In this document: positions 28,293 to 36,844 of the stretch, piece by piece | Position numbering within the stretch: position 1 is the first letter of the stretch | Layout: every line of letters starts with the position of its first letter | Source of the DNA: Candidatus Kryptonium thompsonii | Lineage (GTDB): Bacteria; Bacteroidota; Ignavibacteria; Kryptoniales; Kryptoniaceae | DNA length: 64,000 nt | Reading direction: 5' to 3' | Assembly: GCA_001442925.1 (NCBI GenBank) | Contig: LDXX01000003.1 | Location: 124,001-188,000, forward strand | Position numbers and translations under genes: made by a program | Notes under the pieces: generated by a model | What the model saw: only the letters and a program-made list of their open reading frames with translations | What the model was told of the DNA's origin: nothing | Database searches by the model: none

Positions 28293-29567
28293 TTATTTTT
28301 CGTTTAAACCGTATGCGTTATAAAGAATTTGAATTGGATGCAAGCCTTTTTTCCCAGTTCCTTTTTGAATTTGTAATTGTGCAAGCGTGCAGTCGGAAGA
28401 GACAACAAGTTGCGTGTCATCGCTCTGATTTATTTTATCAAAGATCGGCTTACCAACTTTCAGCGACATTTCAAAAAACTCTTTCTTCATGCTCCATGTC
28501 CCATCATGCCCTGAGCATCTCTGAATCATTTCAACTTCTGTTCCAGGTATTAATTCGAGCAAATCTCGTGATTTATAACCGATATTTTGTGCCTTGAGAT
28601 GGCATGGCAAGTGATAGATAATTTTACCTTGTGGATTTTTAAAATCGGTTTTCAATTTTCCTTCCCTATGTAACTTCATCAGGTATTCTGAGACGTCATA
28701 AGTATGTTGAGCAATTAACTTTGCATCTTCATCATCTGGAAGAAGCATAGTATATTCTTGCTTAAGCATATAACTGCATGTAGGTGCTGGTATCACGATA
28801 TCGTAGCCTTGTTTTACATATCTGATAAGTGAGTTAACATTAAATTTTGCATTTTTGACTGCTGAATCAATGTCCCCACCATCAAGGAACGGCATCCCAC
28901 AGCATTTTTGTTCTGGAACGATAACCTCTACTTCGTTATGCTCGAGAACTTTCAAAATTGCCTTACCGAGTTCGGGCTCGTTGTAGTTTACAGTGCATGT
29001 ATAAAACAAAACTACCTTTCCATTTTTAGCTTCTTTCTTTCCATTTTGCTTTGCATATTTTTTAAACCACTTTTCAAATGTTTCACTGTGATACTCGGGC
29101 AAGTTTCTTTCTCTGTGAATTCCGAGTGTTTTCTCCATTAAAACTCTGCTTATTTTCAGGCGATTAGCTAGATTGATCAAACCCGAAAATTTGCTACCAA
29201 GTTTTCCTATTAAGTCAGCTTGTCCAAGAATTTTGTCACGTAAAGGTATTCCTTCTTTTTTGGCTTTTACAGCTTTCGCTCTTAACATCAATCTTGGAAA
29301 ATCAAGTTCATAGTGATGGGGTGGGGTATAGGGACACTTTGGGAAACAAAGTTTACAGTCATAACAAAGTTCAACAACCTTGTAATAATCCTGTTTTGTT
29401 AAATCGTCTAAGTTGTCTGTTTCGTCAATTTTTTTGAATAGAAACTCAAATGATGGACAAAGATTGTAGCAAAGACGACAACCATTACAGATGTCAAATA
29501 TGCGGTGCATTTCTTTAAAAAGGGCTTCTTCATCCCAAAATTTGGGGTCTTTTAAATCAAAGACCAT
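28293..29567 (-). CDS. Heterodisulfide-reductase-like (CCG) iron-sulfur protein
   Basis: 424 aa redox protein related to GlpC and HdrD. The N-terminus has two [4Fe-4S] motifs, CNGCRLCYNLCP and CYDCKLCFPKCP. Two cysteine-rich CCG-type domains follow: the first ends in EQKCCGMPFLDGG, and the second reads HLPCHLKAQNIG then RCSGHDGTW, where the doublet cysteine is replaced by CSG, as in GlpC-like proteins. No membrane helix is seen. Between rubrerythrin and Dps, it is a good candidate electron donor for rubrerythrin, which here lacks its own rubredoxin domain; this is inference. Confidence 0.85.
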   Translation of the reverse strand: MVFDLKDPKFWDEEALFKEMHRIFDICNGCRLCYNLCPSFEFLFKKIDETDNLDDLTKQDYYKVVELCYDCKLCFPKCPYTPPHHYELDFPRLMLRAKAVKAKKEGIPLRDKILGQADLIGKLGSKFSGLINLANRLKISRVLMEKTLGIHRERNLPEYHSETFEKWFKKYAKQNGKKEAKNGKVVLFYTCTVNYNEPELGKAILKVLEHNEVEVIVPEQKCCGMPFLDGGDIDSAVKNAKFNVNSLIRYVKQGYDIVIPAPTCSYMLKQEYTMLLPDDEDAKLIAQHTYDVSEYLMKLHREGKLKTDFKNPQGKIIYHLPCHLKAQNIGYKSRDLLELIPGTEVEMIQRCSGHDGTWSMKKEFFEMSLKVGKPIFDKINQSDDTQLVVSSDCTLAQLQIQKGTGKKGLHPIQILYNAYGLNEK

Positions 29568-29604
29568 GTGCTTTCCCTTAGTTTTGTTTTAAAAATAAAA
29601 AAAG

Positions 29605-29624
29605 CGGGGCTTTGGGAAGCCCCG
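29605..29624 (-). terminator. Intrinsic terminator directly after rubrerythrin
   Basis: An 8 bp GC-rich stem, CGGGGCTT (29605-29612) with AAGCCCCG (29617-29624), has the loop TGGG and a long T run on the minus strand. It lies 13 bases past the rbr stop but before the rest of the island, so most transcripts probably end here and rbr should be the most abundant message. Confidence 0.88.
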
Positions 29625-29636
29625 TTGCTTTTGGAA

Positions 29637-30074
29637 TTATTTAGCTCCCGTTAAGCTTTCAAGTGCCTTCTGGAATCTCGTTGCGTGAGATTTCTCGGCA
29701 CGTGCAAGAGTCTCAAACCACTCAGCAATATCATCAAATCCTTCCTCACGCGCTGTTCTAGCAAATCCTGGATACATCTCGGTGTATTCATACGTTTCGC
29801 CAGCGATTGCGGATTTGAGATTTGCAACTGTGTCTCCAACAGGCTCGCCCGTGACGGGATCGCCAGCTCCATATTGTCTCAAGAAATCAAAATGCCCAAA
29901 AGCGTGCCCTGTTTCACCCTCGGCAGTATCCCTGAAGACACCAGCGATATCAGGATAACCCTCAATGTCTGCTTGACGGGCAAAATACAGATAACGACGA
30001 TTTGCCTGGGATTCCCCGGCAAAACCAGCCTTGAGATTTTCAAGCGTCTTGGTTCCAGCAAGTGATTTCGCCAT
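29637..30074 (-). CDS. rbr: Rubrerythrin (without rubredoxin domain)
   Basis: 145 aa di-iron protein that reduces hydrogen peroxide in anaerobes. The four-helix bundle ligands are seen in [40 protein letters not shown] and [11 protein letters not shown]. The C-terminal rubredoxin domain (two CxxC pairs) is missing, so electrons must come from a separate protein, perhaps the iron-sulfur protein encoded next. The ATG has a strong AAAGGAG site. The gene heads the island, with a promoter and PerR-box-like operator directly upstream. Confidence 0.95.
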   Translation of the reverse strand: MAKSLAGTKTLENLKAGFAGESQANRRYLYFARQADIEGYPDIAGVFRDTAEGETGHAFGHFDFLRQYGAGDPVTGEPVGDTVANLKSAIAGETYEYTEMYPGFARTAREEGFDDIAEWFETLARAEKSHATRFQKALESLTGAK

Positions 30075-30103
30075 AGCTTTACTCCTTTAATTTTTGTTTT
30101 AAA

Positions 30104-30118
30104 TGATAACGATTACTA
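30104..30118 (-). promoter_or_regulatory. PerR/Fur-box-like operator upstream of rubrerythrin
   Basis: The minus-strand 15-mer TAGTAATCGTTATCA matches the PerR box TTATAATNATTATAA at 10 or 11 of 14 informative places and is partly palindromic. It lies just after the predicted transcript start and 30 bases before the rbr ATG, a place where a bound repressor would block transcription. A perR gene ends the same gene run. No second copy was found before perR, DUF3501 or dps. Confidence 0.6.
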
Positions 30119-30129
30119 TTTGCAATTAT

Positions 30130-30158
30130 AATATACACTTTTAAAATCAATTTGTCAA
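30130..30158 (-). promoter_or_regulatory. Sigma-70 promoter of the rubrerythrin island
   Basis: On the minus strand TTGACA (30158-30153), a perfect -35 box, is followed after 17 bases by TATATT (30135-30130). The predicted start is near 30123, directly before the PerR-box-like site. This is the best promoter in the window. Confidence 0.75.
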
Positions 30159-30186
30159 GTTTTGCAAGATTAGAATTTATTAATCT

Positions 30187-30213
30187 AAAGCAGGGGTAAA
30201 ACACCCCTGCTTT
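30187..30213 (-). terminator. Hairpin terminator after aconitase
   Basis: A perfect 11 bp stem, AAAGCAGGGGT with ACCCCTGCTTT (30203-30213), lies 9 bases past the acnA stop. The T tract on the minus strand is short (TTTAGATT). The stem is better followed by T on the plus strand, but no plus-strand gene ends nearby, so the hairpin most likely serves acnA and isolates the rbr promoter. Confidence 0.75.
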
Positions 30214-30221
30214 TTATTGAT

Positions 30222-32906
30222 TTATTTTGAATTTTTAAGTAGTTTTCGTAGGACAGTTTGCATTATCCCACCGTTTATATAGTATTCAACCTCGACTGGG
30301 GTATCGAGGCGGGCGATAACTTCAAAGGTTTTAATTGAACCGTCACTCGACTTCGCGGTTACTTTTAATATTTTTCTTGGATAAAGGTTTTCGGCAATTC
30401 CTTCAATTGTGTATTCTTCAAAGCCAGTTAAACCAAGTGTTTCTCGATTTTCGCCTTCTTTGAATTGAAGCGGTAGGACTCCCATTCCAACTAAATTACT
30501 TCTATGTATGCGTTCGAAACTTTCAGCGATGACAGCTTTTACACCAAGTAAGTAGGTACCTTTAGCAGCCCAGTCGCGTGAGCTTCCAGTTCCGTATTCC
30601 TTTCCTGCTATTACAATAAGTGGTCGGTTTTCTTGTTTGTAGCGCATGGCTGCATCGTAAATGAACATCTTTTCGCCTGTTGGTATGTAGATTGTCCAAC
30701 CACCTTCAACACCAGGGAGCATTAGGTTTTTTATTCTTACATTTCCGAAAGTTCCACGCATCATCACTTCGTGAGCACCTCTTCTTGCTCCAAATGTATT
30801 GAATTCAGATTTTGGAATGCCTCGCTCGATTAGATATTTCCCAGCAGGGCTATTCTCCGAGATCGAACCAGCAGGTGAGATGTGATCCGTTGTGATGGAA
30901 TCGCCGAATACCGCAAGGCAATATGCATTGGTTATATCTTTGGGAGGTTCTACCTCAAGTTTTAGGTTCTCAAAGAATGGTGGGTTTTGGATGTAAGTTG
31001 AGTTTGGATCCCATTCAAAAAGTTCACTTTCCGTGATCGGTATGTTTTTCCAATATTCATTTCCTTCAAAGACATCAGCATATTTTTTCTTGAAAAGTTT
31101 TGAGCTAAGAACTTTGTTTATTGTTTCGTTGATCTCATCTTGACTTGGCCAGATATCCTTTAAATAAACTGGGTTTCCATTCGGGTCATAACCAATGGGT
31201 TCGTTGTTGAAGTCAATATCTATTTTTCCAGCGATAGCATAGGCGACAACAAGGAGTGGCGAAGCAAGATAATTTGCTTTGACAAGTGGATGAATCCGAG
31301 CTTCAAAGTTTCTGTTTCCACTCAAAACGGCGGTTACGACTAGGTTATTTTCAGTGATTGCTTTTGAAATTTGTTCTGGAAGGGGACCACTGTTTCCTAT
31401 GCATGTGGTACAGCCATATCCAGCAAGGTGAAAACCAAGGGCTTCAAGATACGGCATAAGTCCAGCTTGTTGTAAATATTCTGTCACAACTCTTGAGCCT
31501 GGGGCTAAACTTGTTTTAACATAAGGTTTTGCTGTTAATCCCTTTTCAACCGCTTTTTTAGCGAGAAGCCCAGCGCCAATTAAAACAGTTGGATTTGATG
31601 TATTTGTGCAGGATGTTATAGCTGCGATCACAACGGAACCGTGAGTTAACTCAACTTTTTGATTGCGAAATTGAATTTCAACTGTCTTTTTTTGTTCATC
31701 GTTAATTTTATAGTTTTCCTTTAGAACCTTATCAAAGTGTGGTTTTATTTCGCGGAGTAAAACTTTATCTTGGGGCCTGCTTGGTCCAGCAAGCGTTGGT
31801 TCAATTTGGCTCATATCGATTTCCACTACATCTGTATATTCAGGCTCAGGCGAGTCATCATATCTGAAAAGACCTTGTTCTTTGGCATAAACTTCAACTA
31901 TCTTAGCGATGTTCTCTCGTCCTGTTAACTTTAGGTAGTTGATCGTCTCATTATCTATTGGGAAGAAGCCACATGTTGCGCCATATTCGGGAGACATATT
32001 TGCGATAGTTGCTCTGTCAGCGACGGAGAGTTTAGATACACCTGGTCCGAAATATTCTACAAATTTCTCAACTACCCCTTTTTTGCGGAGAACGTTTGTA
32101 ATTGTCAAGACAAGATCAGTTGCAGTTACTCCTTCTGGAAGCTCACCTGTTAACTTGACGCCGATGACCTCTGGAATCGTTATGTAATAAGGTTGTCCAA
32201 GCATAACAGCTTCCGCTTCAATTCCTCCAACACCCCATCCGAGAACTCCAAGTCCATTTATCATTGTTGTATGCGAGTCAGTTCCAACAAGCGTATCGGG
32301 GAAAGCAAATCCATTTTCAACTTGAACAACTTTTGAAAGATATTCAAGATTTACCTGGTGAACAATTCCCGTTCCTGGCGGGACAACTCTAAAGTTTTTG
32401 AATGATTTTTGAGCCCATTTTAGAAGTATATATCTCTCTTTGTTGAGTTCGAATTCCCTCTTTACGTTCCAATCAAACGCATAAGATGTTCCAAAGTATT
32501 CAACTTGAACCGAATGATCAATTACGAGATCAACGGGTTTAAGGGGATTTATAATTTTTGGGTCTTTGCCAAGTCGTTTAACTGCATCGCGCATTGCTGC
32601 GAGGTCAACAACGCAAGGCACACCTGTGAAGTCTTGAAGAAGAACCCTTGCGGGCATATATGGGATTTCTCGTAATGGTGGCTTGGGTTGCCATGAGGCA
32701 ATTGCTTTTACATCTTCTTCTGTGACGAGATAACCGTCACAGTTGCGAAGCATATTTTCAAGAAGGATTCGTATTGAGTATGGAAGCTTTGAGATCTTTG
32801 TAAATCCTTGCTCTTCGAGCCAGGGTAGTTTGAAAATTTTGAGTTTTTTTCTGGCAACTGTAATTGTTGAAATTGCTTCTTTAAAAGGATGTGCATTATT
32901 AGTCAT
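30222..32906 (-). CDS. acnA: Aconitate hydratase (AcnA/IRP type)
   Basis: Citric acid cycle enzyme that isomerises citrate to isocitrate through a [4Fe-4S] cluster. Motifs include VPPGTGIVHQVNLEYL, GTDSHTTMINGLGVLGWGVGG, the cluster cysteines in AAITSCTNTSNP and GYGCTTCIGNSGPL, and the C-terminal domain 4 segments FGDSITTDHISPAGSI and GKEYGTGSSRDWAAKG. I start at the ATG at 32906 (894 aa, normal for AcnA). A longer frame runs to a TTG at 32969 but adds a hydrophobic stretch unlike the family. It ends the minus-strand run that begins with ruvB. Confidence 0.95.
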   Translation of the reverse strand: MTNNAHPFKEAISTITVARKKLKIFKLPWLEEQGFTKISKLPYSIRILLENMLRNCDGYLVTEEDVKAIASWQPKPPLREIPYMPARVLLQDFTGVPCVVDLAAMRDAVKRLGKDPKIINPLKPVDLVIDHSVQVEYFGTSYAFDWNVKREFELNKERYILLKWAQKSFKNFRVVPPGTGIVHQVNLEYLSKVVQVENGFAFPDTLVGTDSHTTMINGLGVLGWGVGGIEAEAVMLGQPYYITIPEVIGVKLTGELPEGVTATDLVLTITNVLRKKGVVEKFVEYFGPGVSKLSVADRATIANMSPEYGATCGFFPIDNETINYLKLTGRENIAKIVEVYAKEQGLFRYDDSPEPEYTDVVEIDMSQIEPTLAGPSRPQDKVLLREIKPHFDKVLKENYKINDEQKKTVEIQFRNQKVELTHGSVVIAAITSCTNTSNPTVLIGAGLLAKKAVEKGLTAKPYVKTSLAPGSRVVTEYLQQAGLMPYLEALGFHLAGYGCTTCIGNSGPLPEQISKAITENNLVVTAVLSGNRNFEARIHPLVKANYLASPLLVVAYAIAGKIDIDFNNEPIGYDPNGNPVYLKDIWPSQDEINETINKVLSSKLFKKKYADVFEGNEYWKNIPITESELFEWDPNSTYIQNPPFFENLKLEVEPPKDITNAYCLAVFGDSITTDHISPAGSISENSPAGKYLIERGIPKSEFNTFGARRGAHEVMMRGTFGNVRIKNLMLPGVEGGWTIYIPTGEKMFIYDAAMRYKQENRPLIVIAGKEYGTGSSRDWAAKGTYLLGVKAVIAESFERIHRSNLVGMGVLPLQFKEGENRETLGLTGFEEYTIEGIAENLYPRKILKVTAKSSDGSIKTFEVIARLDTPVEVEYYINGGIMQTVLRKLLKNSK

Positions 32907-32978
32907 GATAGGTTTTGAATTTTGTTTTTCTACCGTAAGTAAGTTAAACAAAAGGTGGAAAAATTTCAAACAAAGATA

Positions 32979-33971
32979 TTATAGCTTGCTGGATTTTAGA
33001 ACTTCTGGATTTACAACATTTGCTGGTATTTTACCTGTTAAAACTTTAACGATGTTTTCTGCAGCGACTATAGCCATTTTTGTTCTCGCTTCAAAGGTTG
33101 CGCTTCCGATGTGGGGTGTTAAAACGACATTCTCAAGTTTAAGTAGTTCATCTGGGACAAAAGGTTCTTGTTCAAAGACATCAAGCCCAGCCCCAGCAAT
33201 TCTTTTATTTTTGAGGGCTTTTATCAAAGCTTTTTCATCGACGACCTCTCCCCTCGATGTGTTTATGAGATATGCGGTTTTCTTCATCAGTTTTATCTCT
33301 CTTTCGCCAATTAAGTGTCGCGTTTTTGGTGTCAGGGGAACATGGATTGTGATTATATCTGAGTTTTTAAGTAGTGTGTCAAGCGATACTTTTTTAGCTC
33401 CGACTTCTTCTTCAAGTGTTTCGTTTCGATTTGTGTTAAAGTAAAGGACTTTCATTTTAAATCCTTTCGCTCTTAAACCAACAGCAGTTCCAATTCTACC
33501 TGCACCAATTATTCCAAGAGTTTTGCCAGCAAGCTCGGTTCCAAGCAAAAGCATCGGAGCCCATCCTTTAAATTTTTTCTTCCTGACGAATTTGTCAGCT
33601 TCGATTATCCGCCTTGTTACCGCAAGTATAAGAGCCCATGTGAGATCTGCGGTTGCATCCGTTAAAACTCCAGGGGTGTTTGTCACAACTATTCCGCGTT
33701 TGGTCGCTTCGACGATGTCAATATTGTTAAAGCCAACTGCATAATTGGAAATAACTTTACACTTATCCATGTTTTTGATAACCTCAGCATCTATTTTATC
33801 ATTTAAAAGACAAAGCAGAGCATCGACACCGCGAACGTTTTTGACGAGTTCATCATGGGTTAAATTCCTGTCCTTTGTATTGACTATGACATTTTTAAAA
33901 TTTTTTCGTAGGATTTGGAGCCCTGCTTCGGGAATTTGTCTTGTGATGAATATGGTGTAGTCTTTTTTCAT
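32979..33971 (-). CDS. D-2-hydroxyacid dehydrogenase (glyoxylate/hydroxypyruvate reductase-like)
   Basis: 330 aa NAD(P)-dependent dehydrogenase. The Rossmann motif is GIIGAGRIGTAVGLRAKGF. The catalytic arginine, glutamate and histidine are in INTSRGEVVDE, GLDVFEQEP and TPHIGSATFEAR. The start KKDYTIFITRQIPEAGL matches glyoxylate/hydroxypyruvate reductases, which begin with a similar beta strand. The ATG at 33971 is preferred: the frame extends to 34049 but that would overlap the macrodomain gene and add an unrelated basic stretch. The substrate is most likely glyoxylate or hydroxypyruvate, but D-lactate-type acids are possible. Confidence 0.9.
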   Translation of the reverse strand: MKKDYTIFITRQIPEAGLQILRKNFKNVIVNTKDRNLTHDELVKNVRGVDALLCLLNDKIDAEVIKNMDKCKVISNYAVGFNNIDIVEATKRGIVVTNTPGVLTDATADLTWALILAVTRRIIEADKFVRKKKFKGWAPMLLLGTELAGKTLGIIGAGRIGTAVGLRAKGFKMKVLYFNTNRNETLEEEVGAKKVSLDTLLKNSDIITIHVPLTPKTRHLIGEREIKLMKKTAYLINTSRGEVVDEKALIKALKNKRIAGAGLDVFEQEPFVPDELLKLENVVLTPHIGSATFEARTKMAIVAAENIVKVLTGKIPANVVNPEVLKSSKL

Positions 33972-34005
33972 ATGGTGATATGAATTTGGTTTTACATGCA
34001 GATTG

Positions 34006-34569
34006 TTATGATTTTTGAAATTTTTGTTTAAACTCTTCAACAAATGCATTTAAAGTGGGTTCATCGAAAAGGCAAAATCTTATCTCTTCTATGCTTGTGT
34101 GTGGGTTTTCTTCCAGAAACTTTACAGCGGTTTCGATTAAGATCTTAGCACATCTTTCTTTTGGAAATCCAAATATGCCAGCGCTTATTGCAGGGAATGA
34201 GATTGATCTCAATTTTCTTTCGTGTGCTATTTTTAAACTTGATAAAACAGCACTTTGCAATTTTTCATCTTCTTGGCTTTTTCCACCTTTCCAGACGGGT
34301 CCGACTGCATGAATAACAAATTTTGCAGGCAATTTGCCAGCACCGGTGATCGCTGCGCTTCCCGTTGGGACATATCCAATTTTATCACTTTCCTCCTGGA
34401 TTTCATATCCACCTTTTCGGACGATCGCGCCTGCAACTCCACCACCATGTTTAAGGTATTCATTTGCTGCATTTACAATTGCATCAACATTTTCTTCTGT
34501 TATGTCGCCGTGAACTATTCGAATAATTTTATCCCGAATTTTTGCTTCGTGTAAAACTTTATTTGACAT
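34006..34569 (-). CDS. Macrodomain protein (ADP-ribose binding, YmdB-like)
   Basis: 187 aa single macrodomain that binds ADP-ribose and can remove it or its O-acetyl ester from substrates. Motifs in order: VHGDITEENVDAIVNAANEY, HGGGVAGAIVRKGG (phosphate loop), ITGAGKLPAKFVIHAVGPVW, and FPAISAGIFGFPKERCAKIL (second loop). The asparagines of the active site are present. Its start overlaps the end of the methyladenine glycosylase gene by 11 bases, so the two are probably translated together. The target is unknown. Confidence 0.93.
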   Translation of the reverse strand: MSNKVLHEAKIRDKIIRIVHGDITEENVDAIVNAANEYLKHGGGVAGAIVRKGGYEIQEESDKIGYVPTGSAAITGAGKLPAKFVIHAVGPVWKGGKSQEDEKLQSAVLSSLKIAHERKLRSISFPAISAGIFGFPKERCAKILIETAVKFLEENPHTSIEEIRFCLFDEPTLNAFVEEFKQKFQKS

Positions 34570-35200
34570 TTTTAATCCTTGGTTTTATTTTAACTTTTGA
34601 AACGAAGGGATTCCCCTGAATAAAAAATCTCCATTTTTTATCCGTCCCTACGCTTATTCCAATTCGTTGGCTTCGTCCAATTTTAAATTGCATCTCAATG
34701 CCGGGATCGATTATGAAGATTTCATCACCAAGCAAGGATACGCCGTTTAAGCTTTTGTCAATTTTAAACGCTTGGCAAAATTTTGCAGGTCCATTTGTCA
34801 AGTTGTAAATGTCGTCTGTATTTCGAAATTTTTTCATTATCTCAATTCCTTCAATTGGTTCAACCGCTCTGATCAAAACAGCTGCAGGGAAACCTTCTTT
34901 TTCTGTTACAACATTGAAACAATAGTGCATTCCATATGTAAAATAAACATAAGCATGTCCGCCAGGTAAATACATTATTTTATTTCTTGGCGTCATCCCT
35001 CCGTAAGCATGGCATGCGGGGTCATTTTCGCCTACATAGGCTTCAGTTTCAACAATTCTTCCAGCCAGAATTTTGCCATCGAGCTGTCTTACAATGATTT
35101 TACCAAGTAATTCGCGGGCAACTTTAAGCGTAGGCTGAAGGTAAAAGCTTTGATTTAATTTTCTGTGATCAAGAGAGAGCTTTGCGACTTCAAACTTCAT
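34559..35200 (-). CDS. 3-Methyladenine DNA glycosylase, AAG/MPG family
   Basis: 213 aa monofunctional base-excision enzyme that removes alkylated purines and etheno-adenine. The family motifs are present: ARELLGKIIVR, the catalytic glutamate in RIVETEAYVGENDPACHAYGG, TPRNKIMYLPGGHAYVYFTYG, and LTNGPAKFCQAFKID near the C-terminus. An in-frame GTG two codons earlier (35206) would overlap the upstream stop by 4 bases; I prefer the ATG at 35200. It lies between an aldehyde dehydrogenase gene and a macrodomain gene. Confidence 0.93.
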   Translation of the reverse strand: MKFEVAKLSLDHRKLNQSFYLQPTLKVARELLGKIIVRQLDGKILAGRIVETEAYVGENDPACHAYGGMTPRNKIMYLPGGHAYVYFTYGMHYCFNVVTEKEGFPAAVLIRAVEPIEGIEIMKKFRNTDDIYNLTNGPAKFCQAFKIDKSLNGVSLLGDEIFIIDPGIEMQFKIGRSQRIGISVGTDKKWRFFIQGNPFVSKVKIKPRIKNVK

Positions 35201-35202
35201 CT

Positions 35203-36825
35203 TCACTTGTTTGGAAGTTGGGATTGAAATTCTTTTATTATCTTTTCTATCTGTTCTTCTGTGATCCCTGTGCCATAAATTTTTTCAGCGCCGTGGCTTG
35301 GCATTGGATAAGGCTTTTGTTCAGAGCCTACCGGTGGATTTCCAGCCTTTAAACGTATTCTTTCCTCGATTTCTTCAATTATGCTTTTTGCCTCCATTTT
35401 CAAAGTTTGGGATGAGAATCTTTTAGAGTCTTGAACTTGAACTTTGTTTCCTTCAATATCATGGATTGGGAGCAATTCATAAGCGAGTCGTTTTATCTGG
35501 ATAAGATGTTTTGCTGTGACATTTTCTGAAATGATCGAATGTCCGAGCGTTCCGGGTCCAAGCGTCATAGATGGGTCAAGACCTGTCGTATAACCTACAG
35601 CGCCAAGGGCAGCGACGGTGTTGACGAGAACTCTAAATGCTGGTTTTTCAAGTGCGAACTTCGTAATTATATCGGGATCGCTTGAGTGTATAACCATTGT
35701 GTGTCCAAGCCCACCGAACTCAAGAAGCTCAATGCATTTGTGGCAGCCTTCCCTCCAACCGTCAACTGTGTAGAAAGCAAGAATTGGAGAAAGTTTTTCA
35801 ACGGATAGGGGATATTGCTTGCCAACGCCTTCAAGTTCAGCTATTAACACAGTTGTTTGCTCAGGGACGGAGAAGCCCGCTTTTTGAGCTATATATGCAG
35901 CCGGCTTTCCGACTATTTCAGGGTTTATCCCACCTTGTGGTGTTAAGATGATTTTTTCAAGTTTTGCTTTTTCATCTGGGTTACAAAAGTAAGCGCCTCG
36001 TTTTTTGAATTCATAGATCACTTGTTCTCTTATCGGGGAGTCGCATACGACAGCATTTTCAGCGGAGCAAAGGGTTCCATAGTCAAATGTTTTTCCAAAA
36101 ATTATGTCAGCAACTGCTTTCTTTATATTCGCGGTTCTCTCAATAAAGGCTGGGACATTTCCAGAGCCAACACCATAGGCTGGTTTTCCAATGCTATATA
36201 CCATTTTGACCATTTGGGTGCTTCCAGTTGCAAGTATAAGCGAAACATCGCGATGTTTGAGAAGTTCCATCGTTCCCTCAATTGTAACCTCGGTCAAGCA
36301 CTGAAATAAATTTCTTGGTGCACCAGCTCTTTCAGCAGCGGTTTGCATCACTTGAATTGCTTCATAGGTACACTTCACAGCTCTTGGGTGCGGGCTTACG
36401 ACAAGGGCATTTCTAGTCTTGGCTGAGATTAGTGCTTTAAACATCGCAGTGGAAGTTGGGTTCGTCGTCGGGATAAGTGCAGCTATCACCCCCATTGGTT
36501 CAGCGATTTCAACAACTCGTTTTGATTTATCGTAATTTATGACGCCAACAGTTTTTAAATCTTTTATTGATTCGTATGTGAATTTCGTCGCGAATTCATT
36601 TTTCAATTTTTTGTCTTCCCATTTCCCAATTCCTGTCTCTTCGACTGCAAGCTTTGCGAGTCTTTCCGATGCTTCGTATCCAGCCTCAAACATTGCTTTG
36701 ACGATTTTGTCAACTTGTTCTTGGGGGTAATTTTTATATTCAAGGAATGCGTCTTTCGCCTTGGCGATAAGCTCGCGGGCTTGCTGGATTGAGATCAAAT
36801 CTTTATCTTTGAGTTCAAATGGCAT
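35203..36825 (-). CDS. CoA-acylating aldehyde dehydrogenase, probable microcompartment cargo
   Basis: 540 aa enzyme related to EutE/PduP that converts an aldehyde, CoA and NAD+ to acyl-CoA. The catalytic cysteine is in [14 protein letters not shown] and the nucleotide region in [16 protein letters not shown] with [15 protein letters not shown]. It is about 70 residues longer than EutE at the C-terminus: a Pro/Gly-rich linker ([19 protein letters not shown]) ends in an amphipathic helix ([16 protein letters not shown]). That layout is typical of encapsulation peptides that direct enzymes into microcompartments. The two BMC-P genes at 18.5-19.0 kb support this. The natural aldehyde (acetaldehyde, propanal or lactaldehyde) cannot be told. 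Confidence 0.9.
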   Translation of the reverse strand: MPFELKDKDLISIQQARELIAKAKDAFLEYKNYPQEQVDKIVKAMFEAGYEASERLAKLAVEETGIGKWEDKKLKNEFATKFTYESIKDLKTVGVINYDKSKRVVEIAEPMGVIAALIPTTNPTSTAMFKALISAKTRNALVVSPHPRAVKCTYEAIQVMQTAAERAGAPRNLFQCLTEVTIEGTMELLKHRDVSLILATGSTQMVKMVYSIGKPAYGVGSGNVPAFIERTANIKKAVADIIFGKTFDYGTLCSAENAVVCDSPIREQVIYEFKKRGAYFCNPDEKAKLEKIILTPQGGINPEIVGKPAAYIAQKAGFSVPEQTTVLIAELEGVGKQYPLSVEKLSPILAFYTVDGWREGCHKCIELLEFGGLGHTMVIHSSDPDIITKFALEKPAFRVLVNTVAALGAVGYTTGLDPSMTLGPGTLGHSIISENVTAKHLIQIKRLAYELLPIHDIEGNKVQVQDSKRFSSQTLKMEAKSIIEEIEERIRLKAGNPPVGSEQKPYPMPSHGAEKIYGTGITEEQIEKIIKEFQSQLPNK

Positions 36826-36844
36826 AAGATTTTTTAAATTGTTT

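Noticed and set aside
32743-33444. Open frame of 233 codons on the plus strand
   Set aside because: It is antisense to aconitase and the hydroxyacid dehydrogenase and crosses the gap between them. The composition is that of a mirror frame, and there is no ribosome site.
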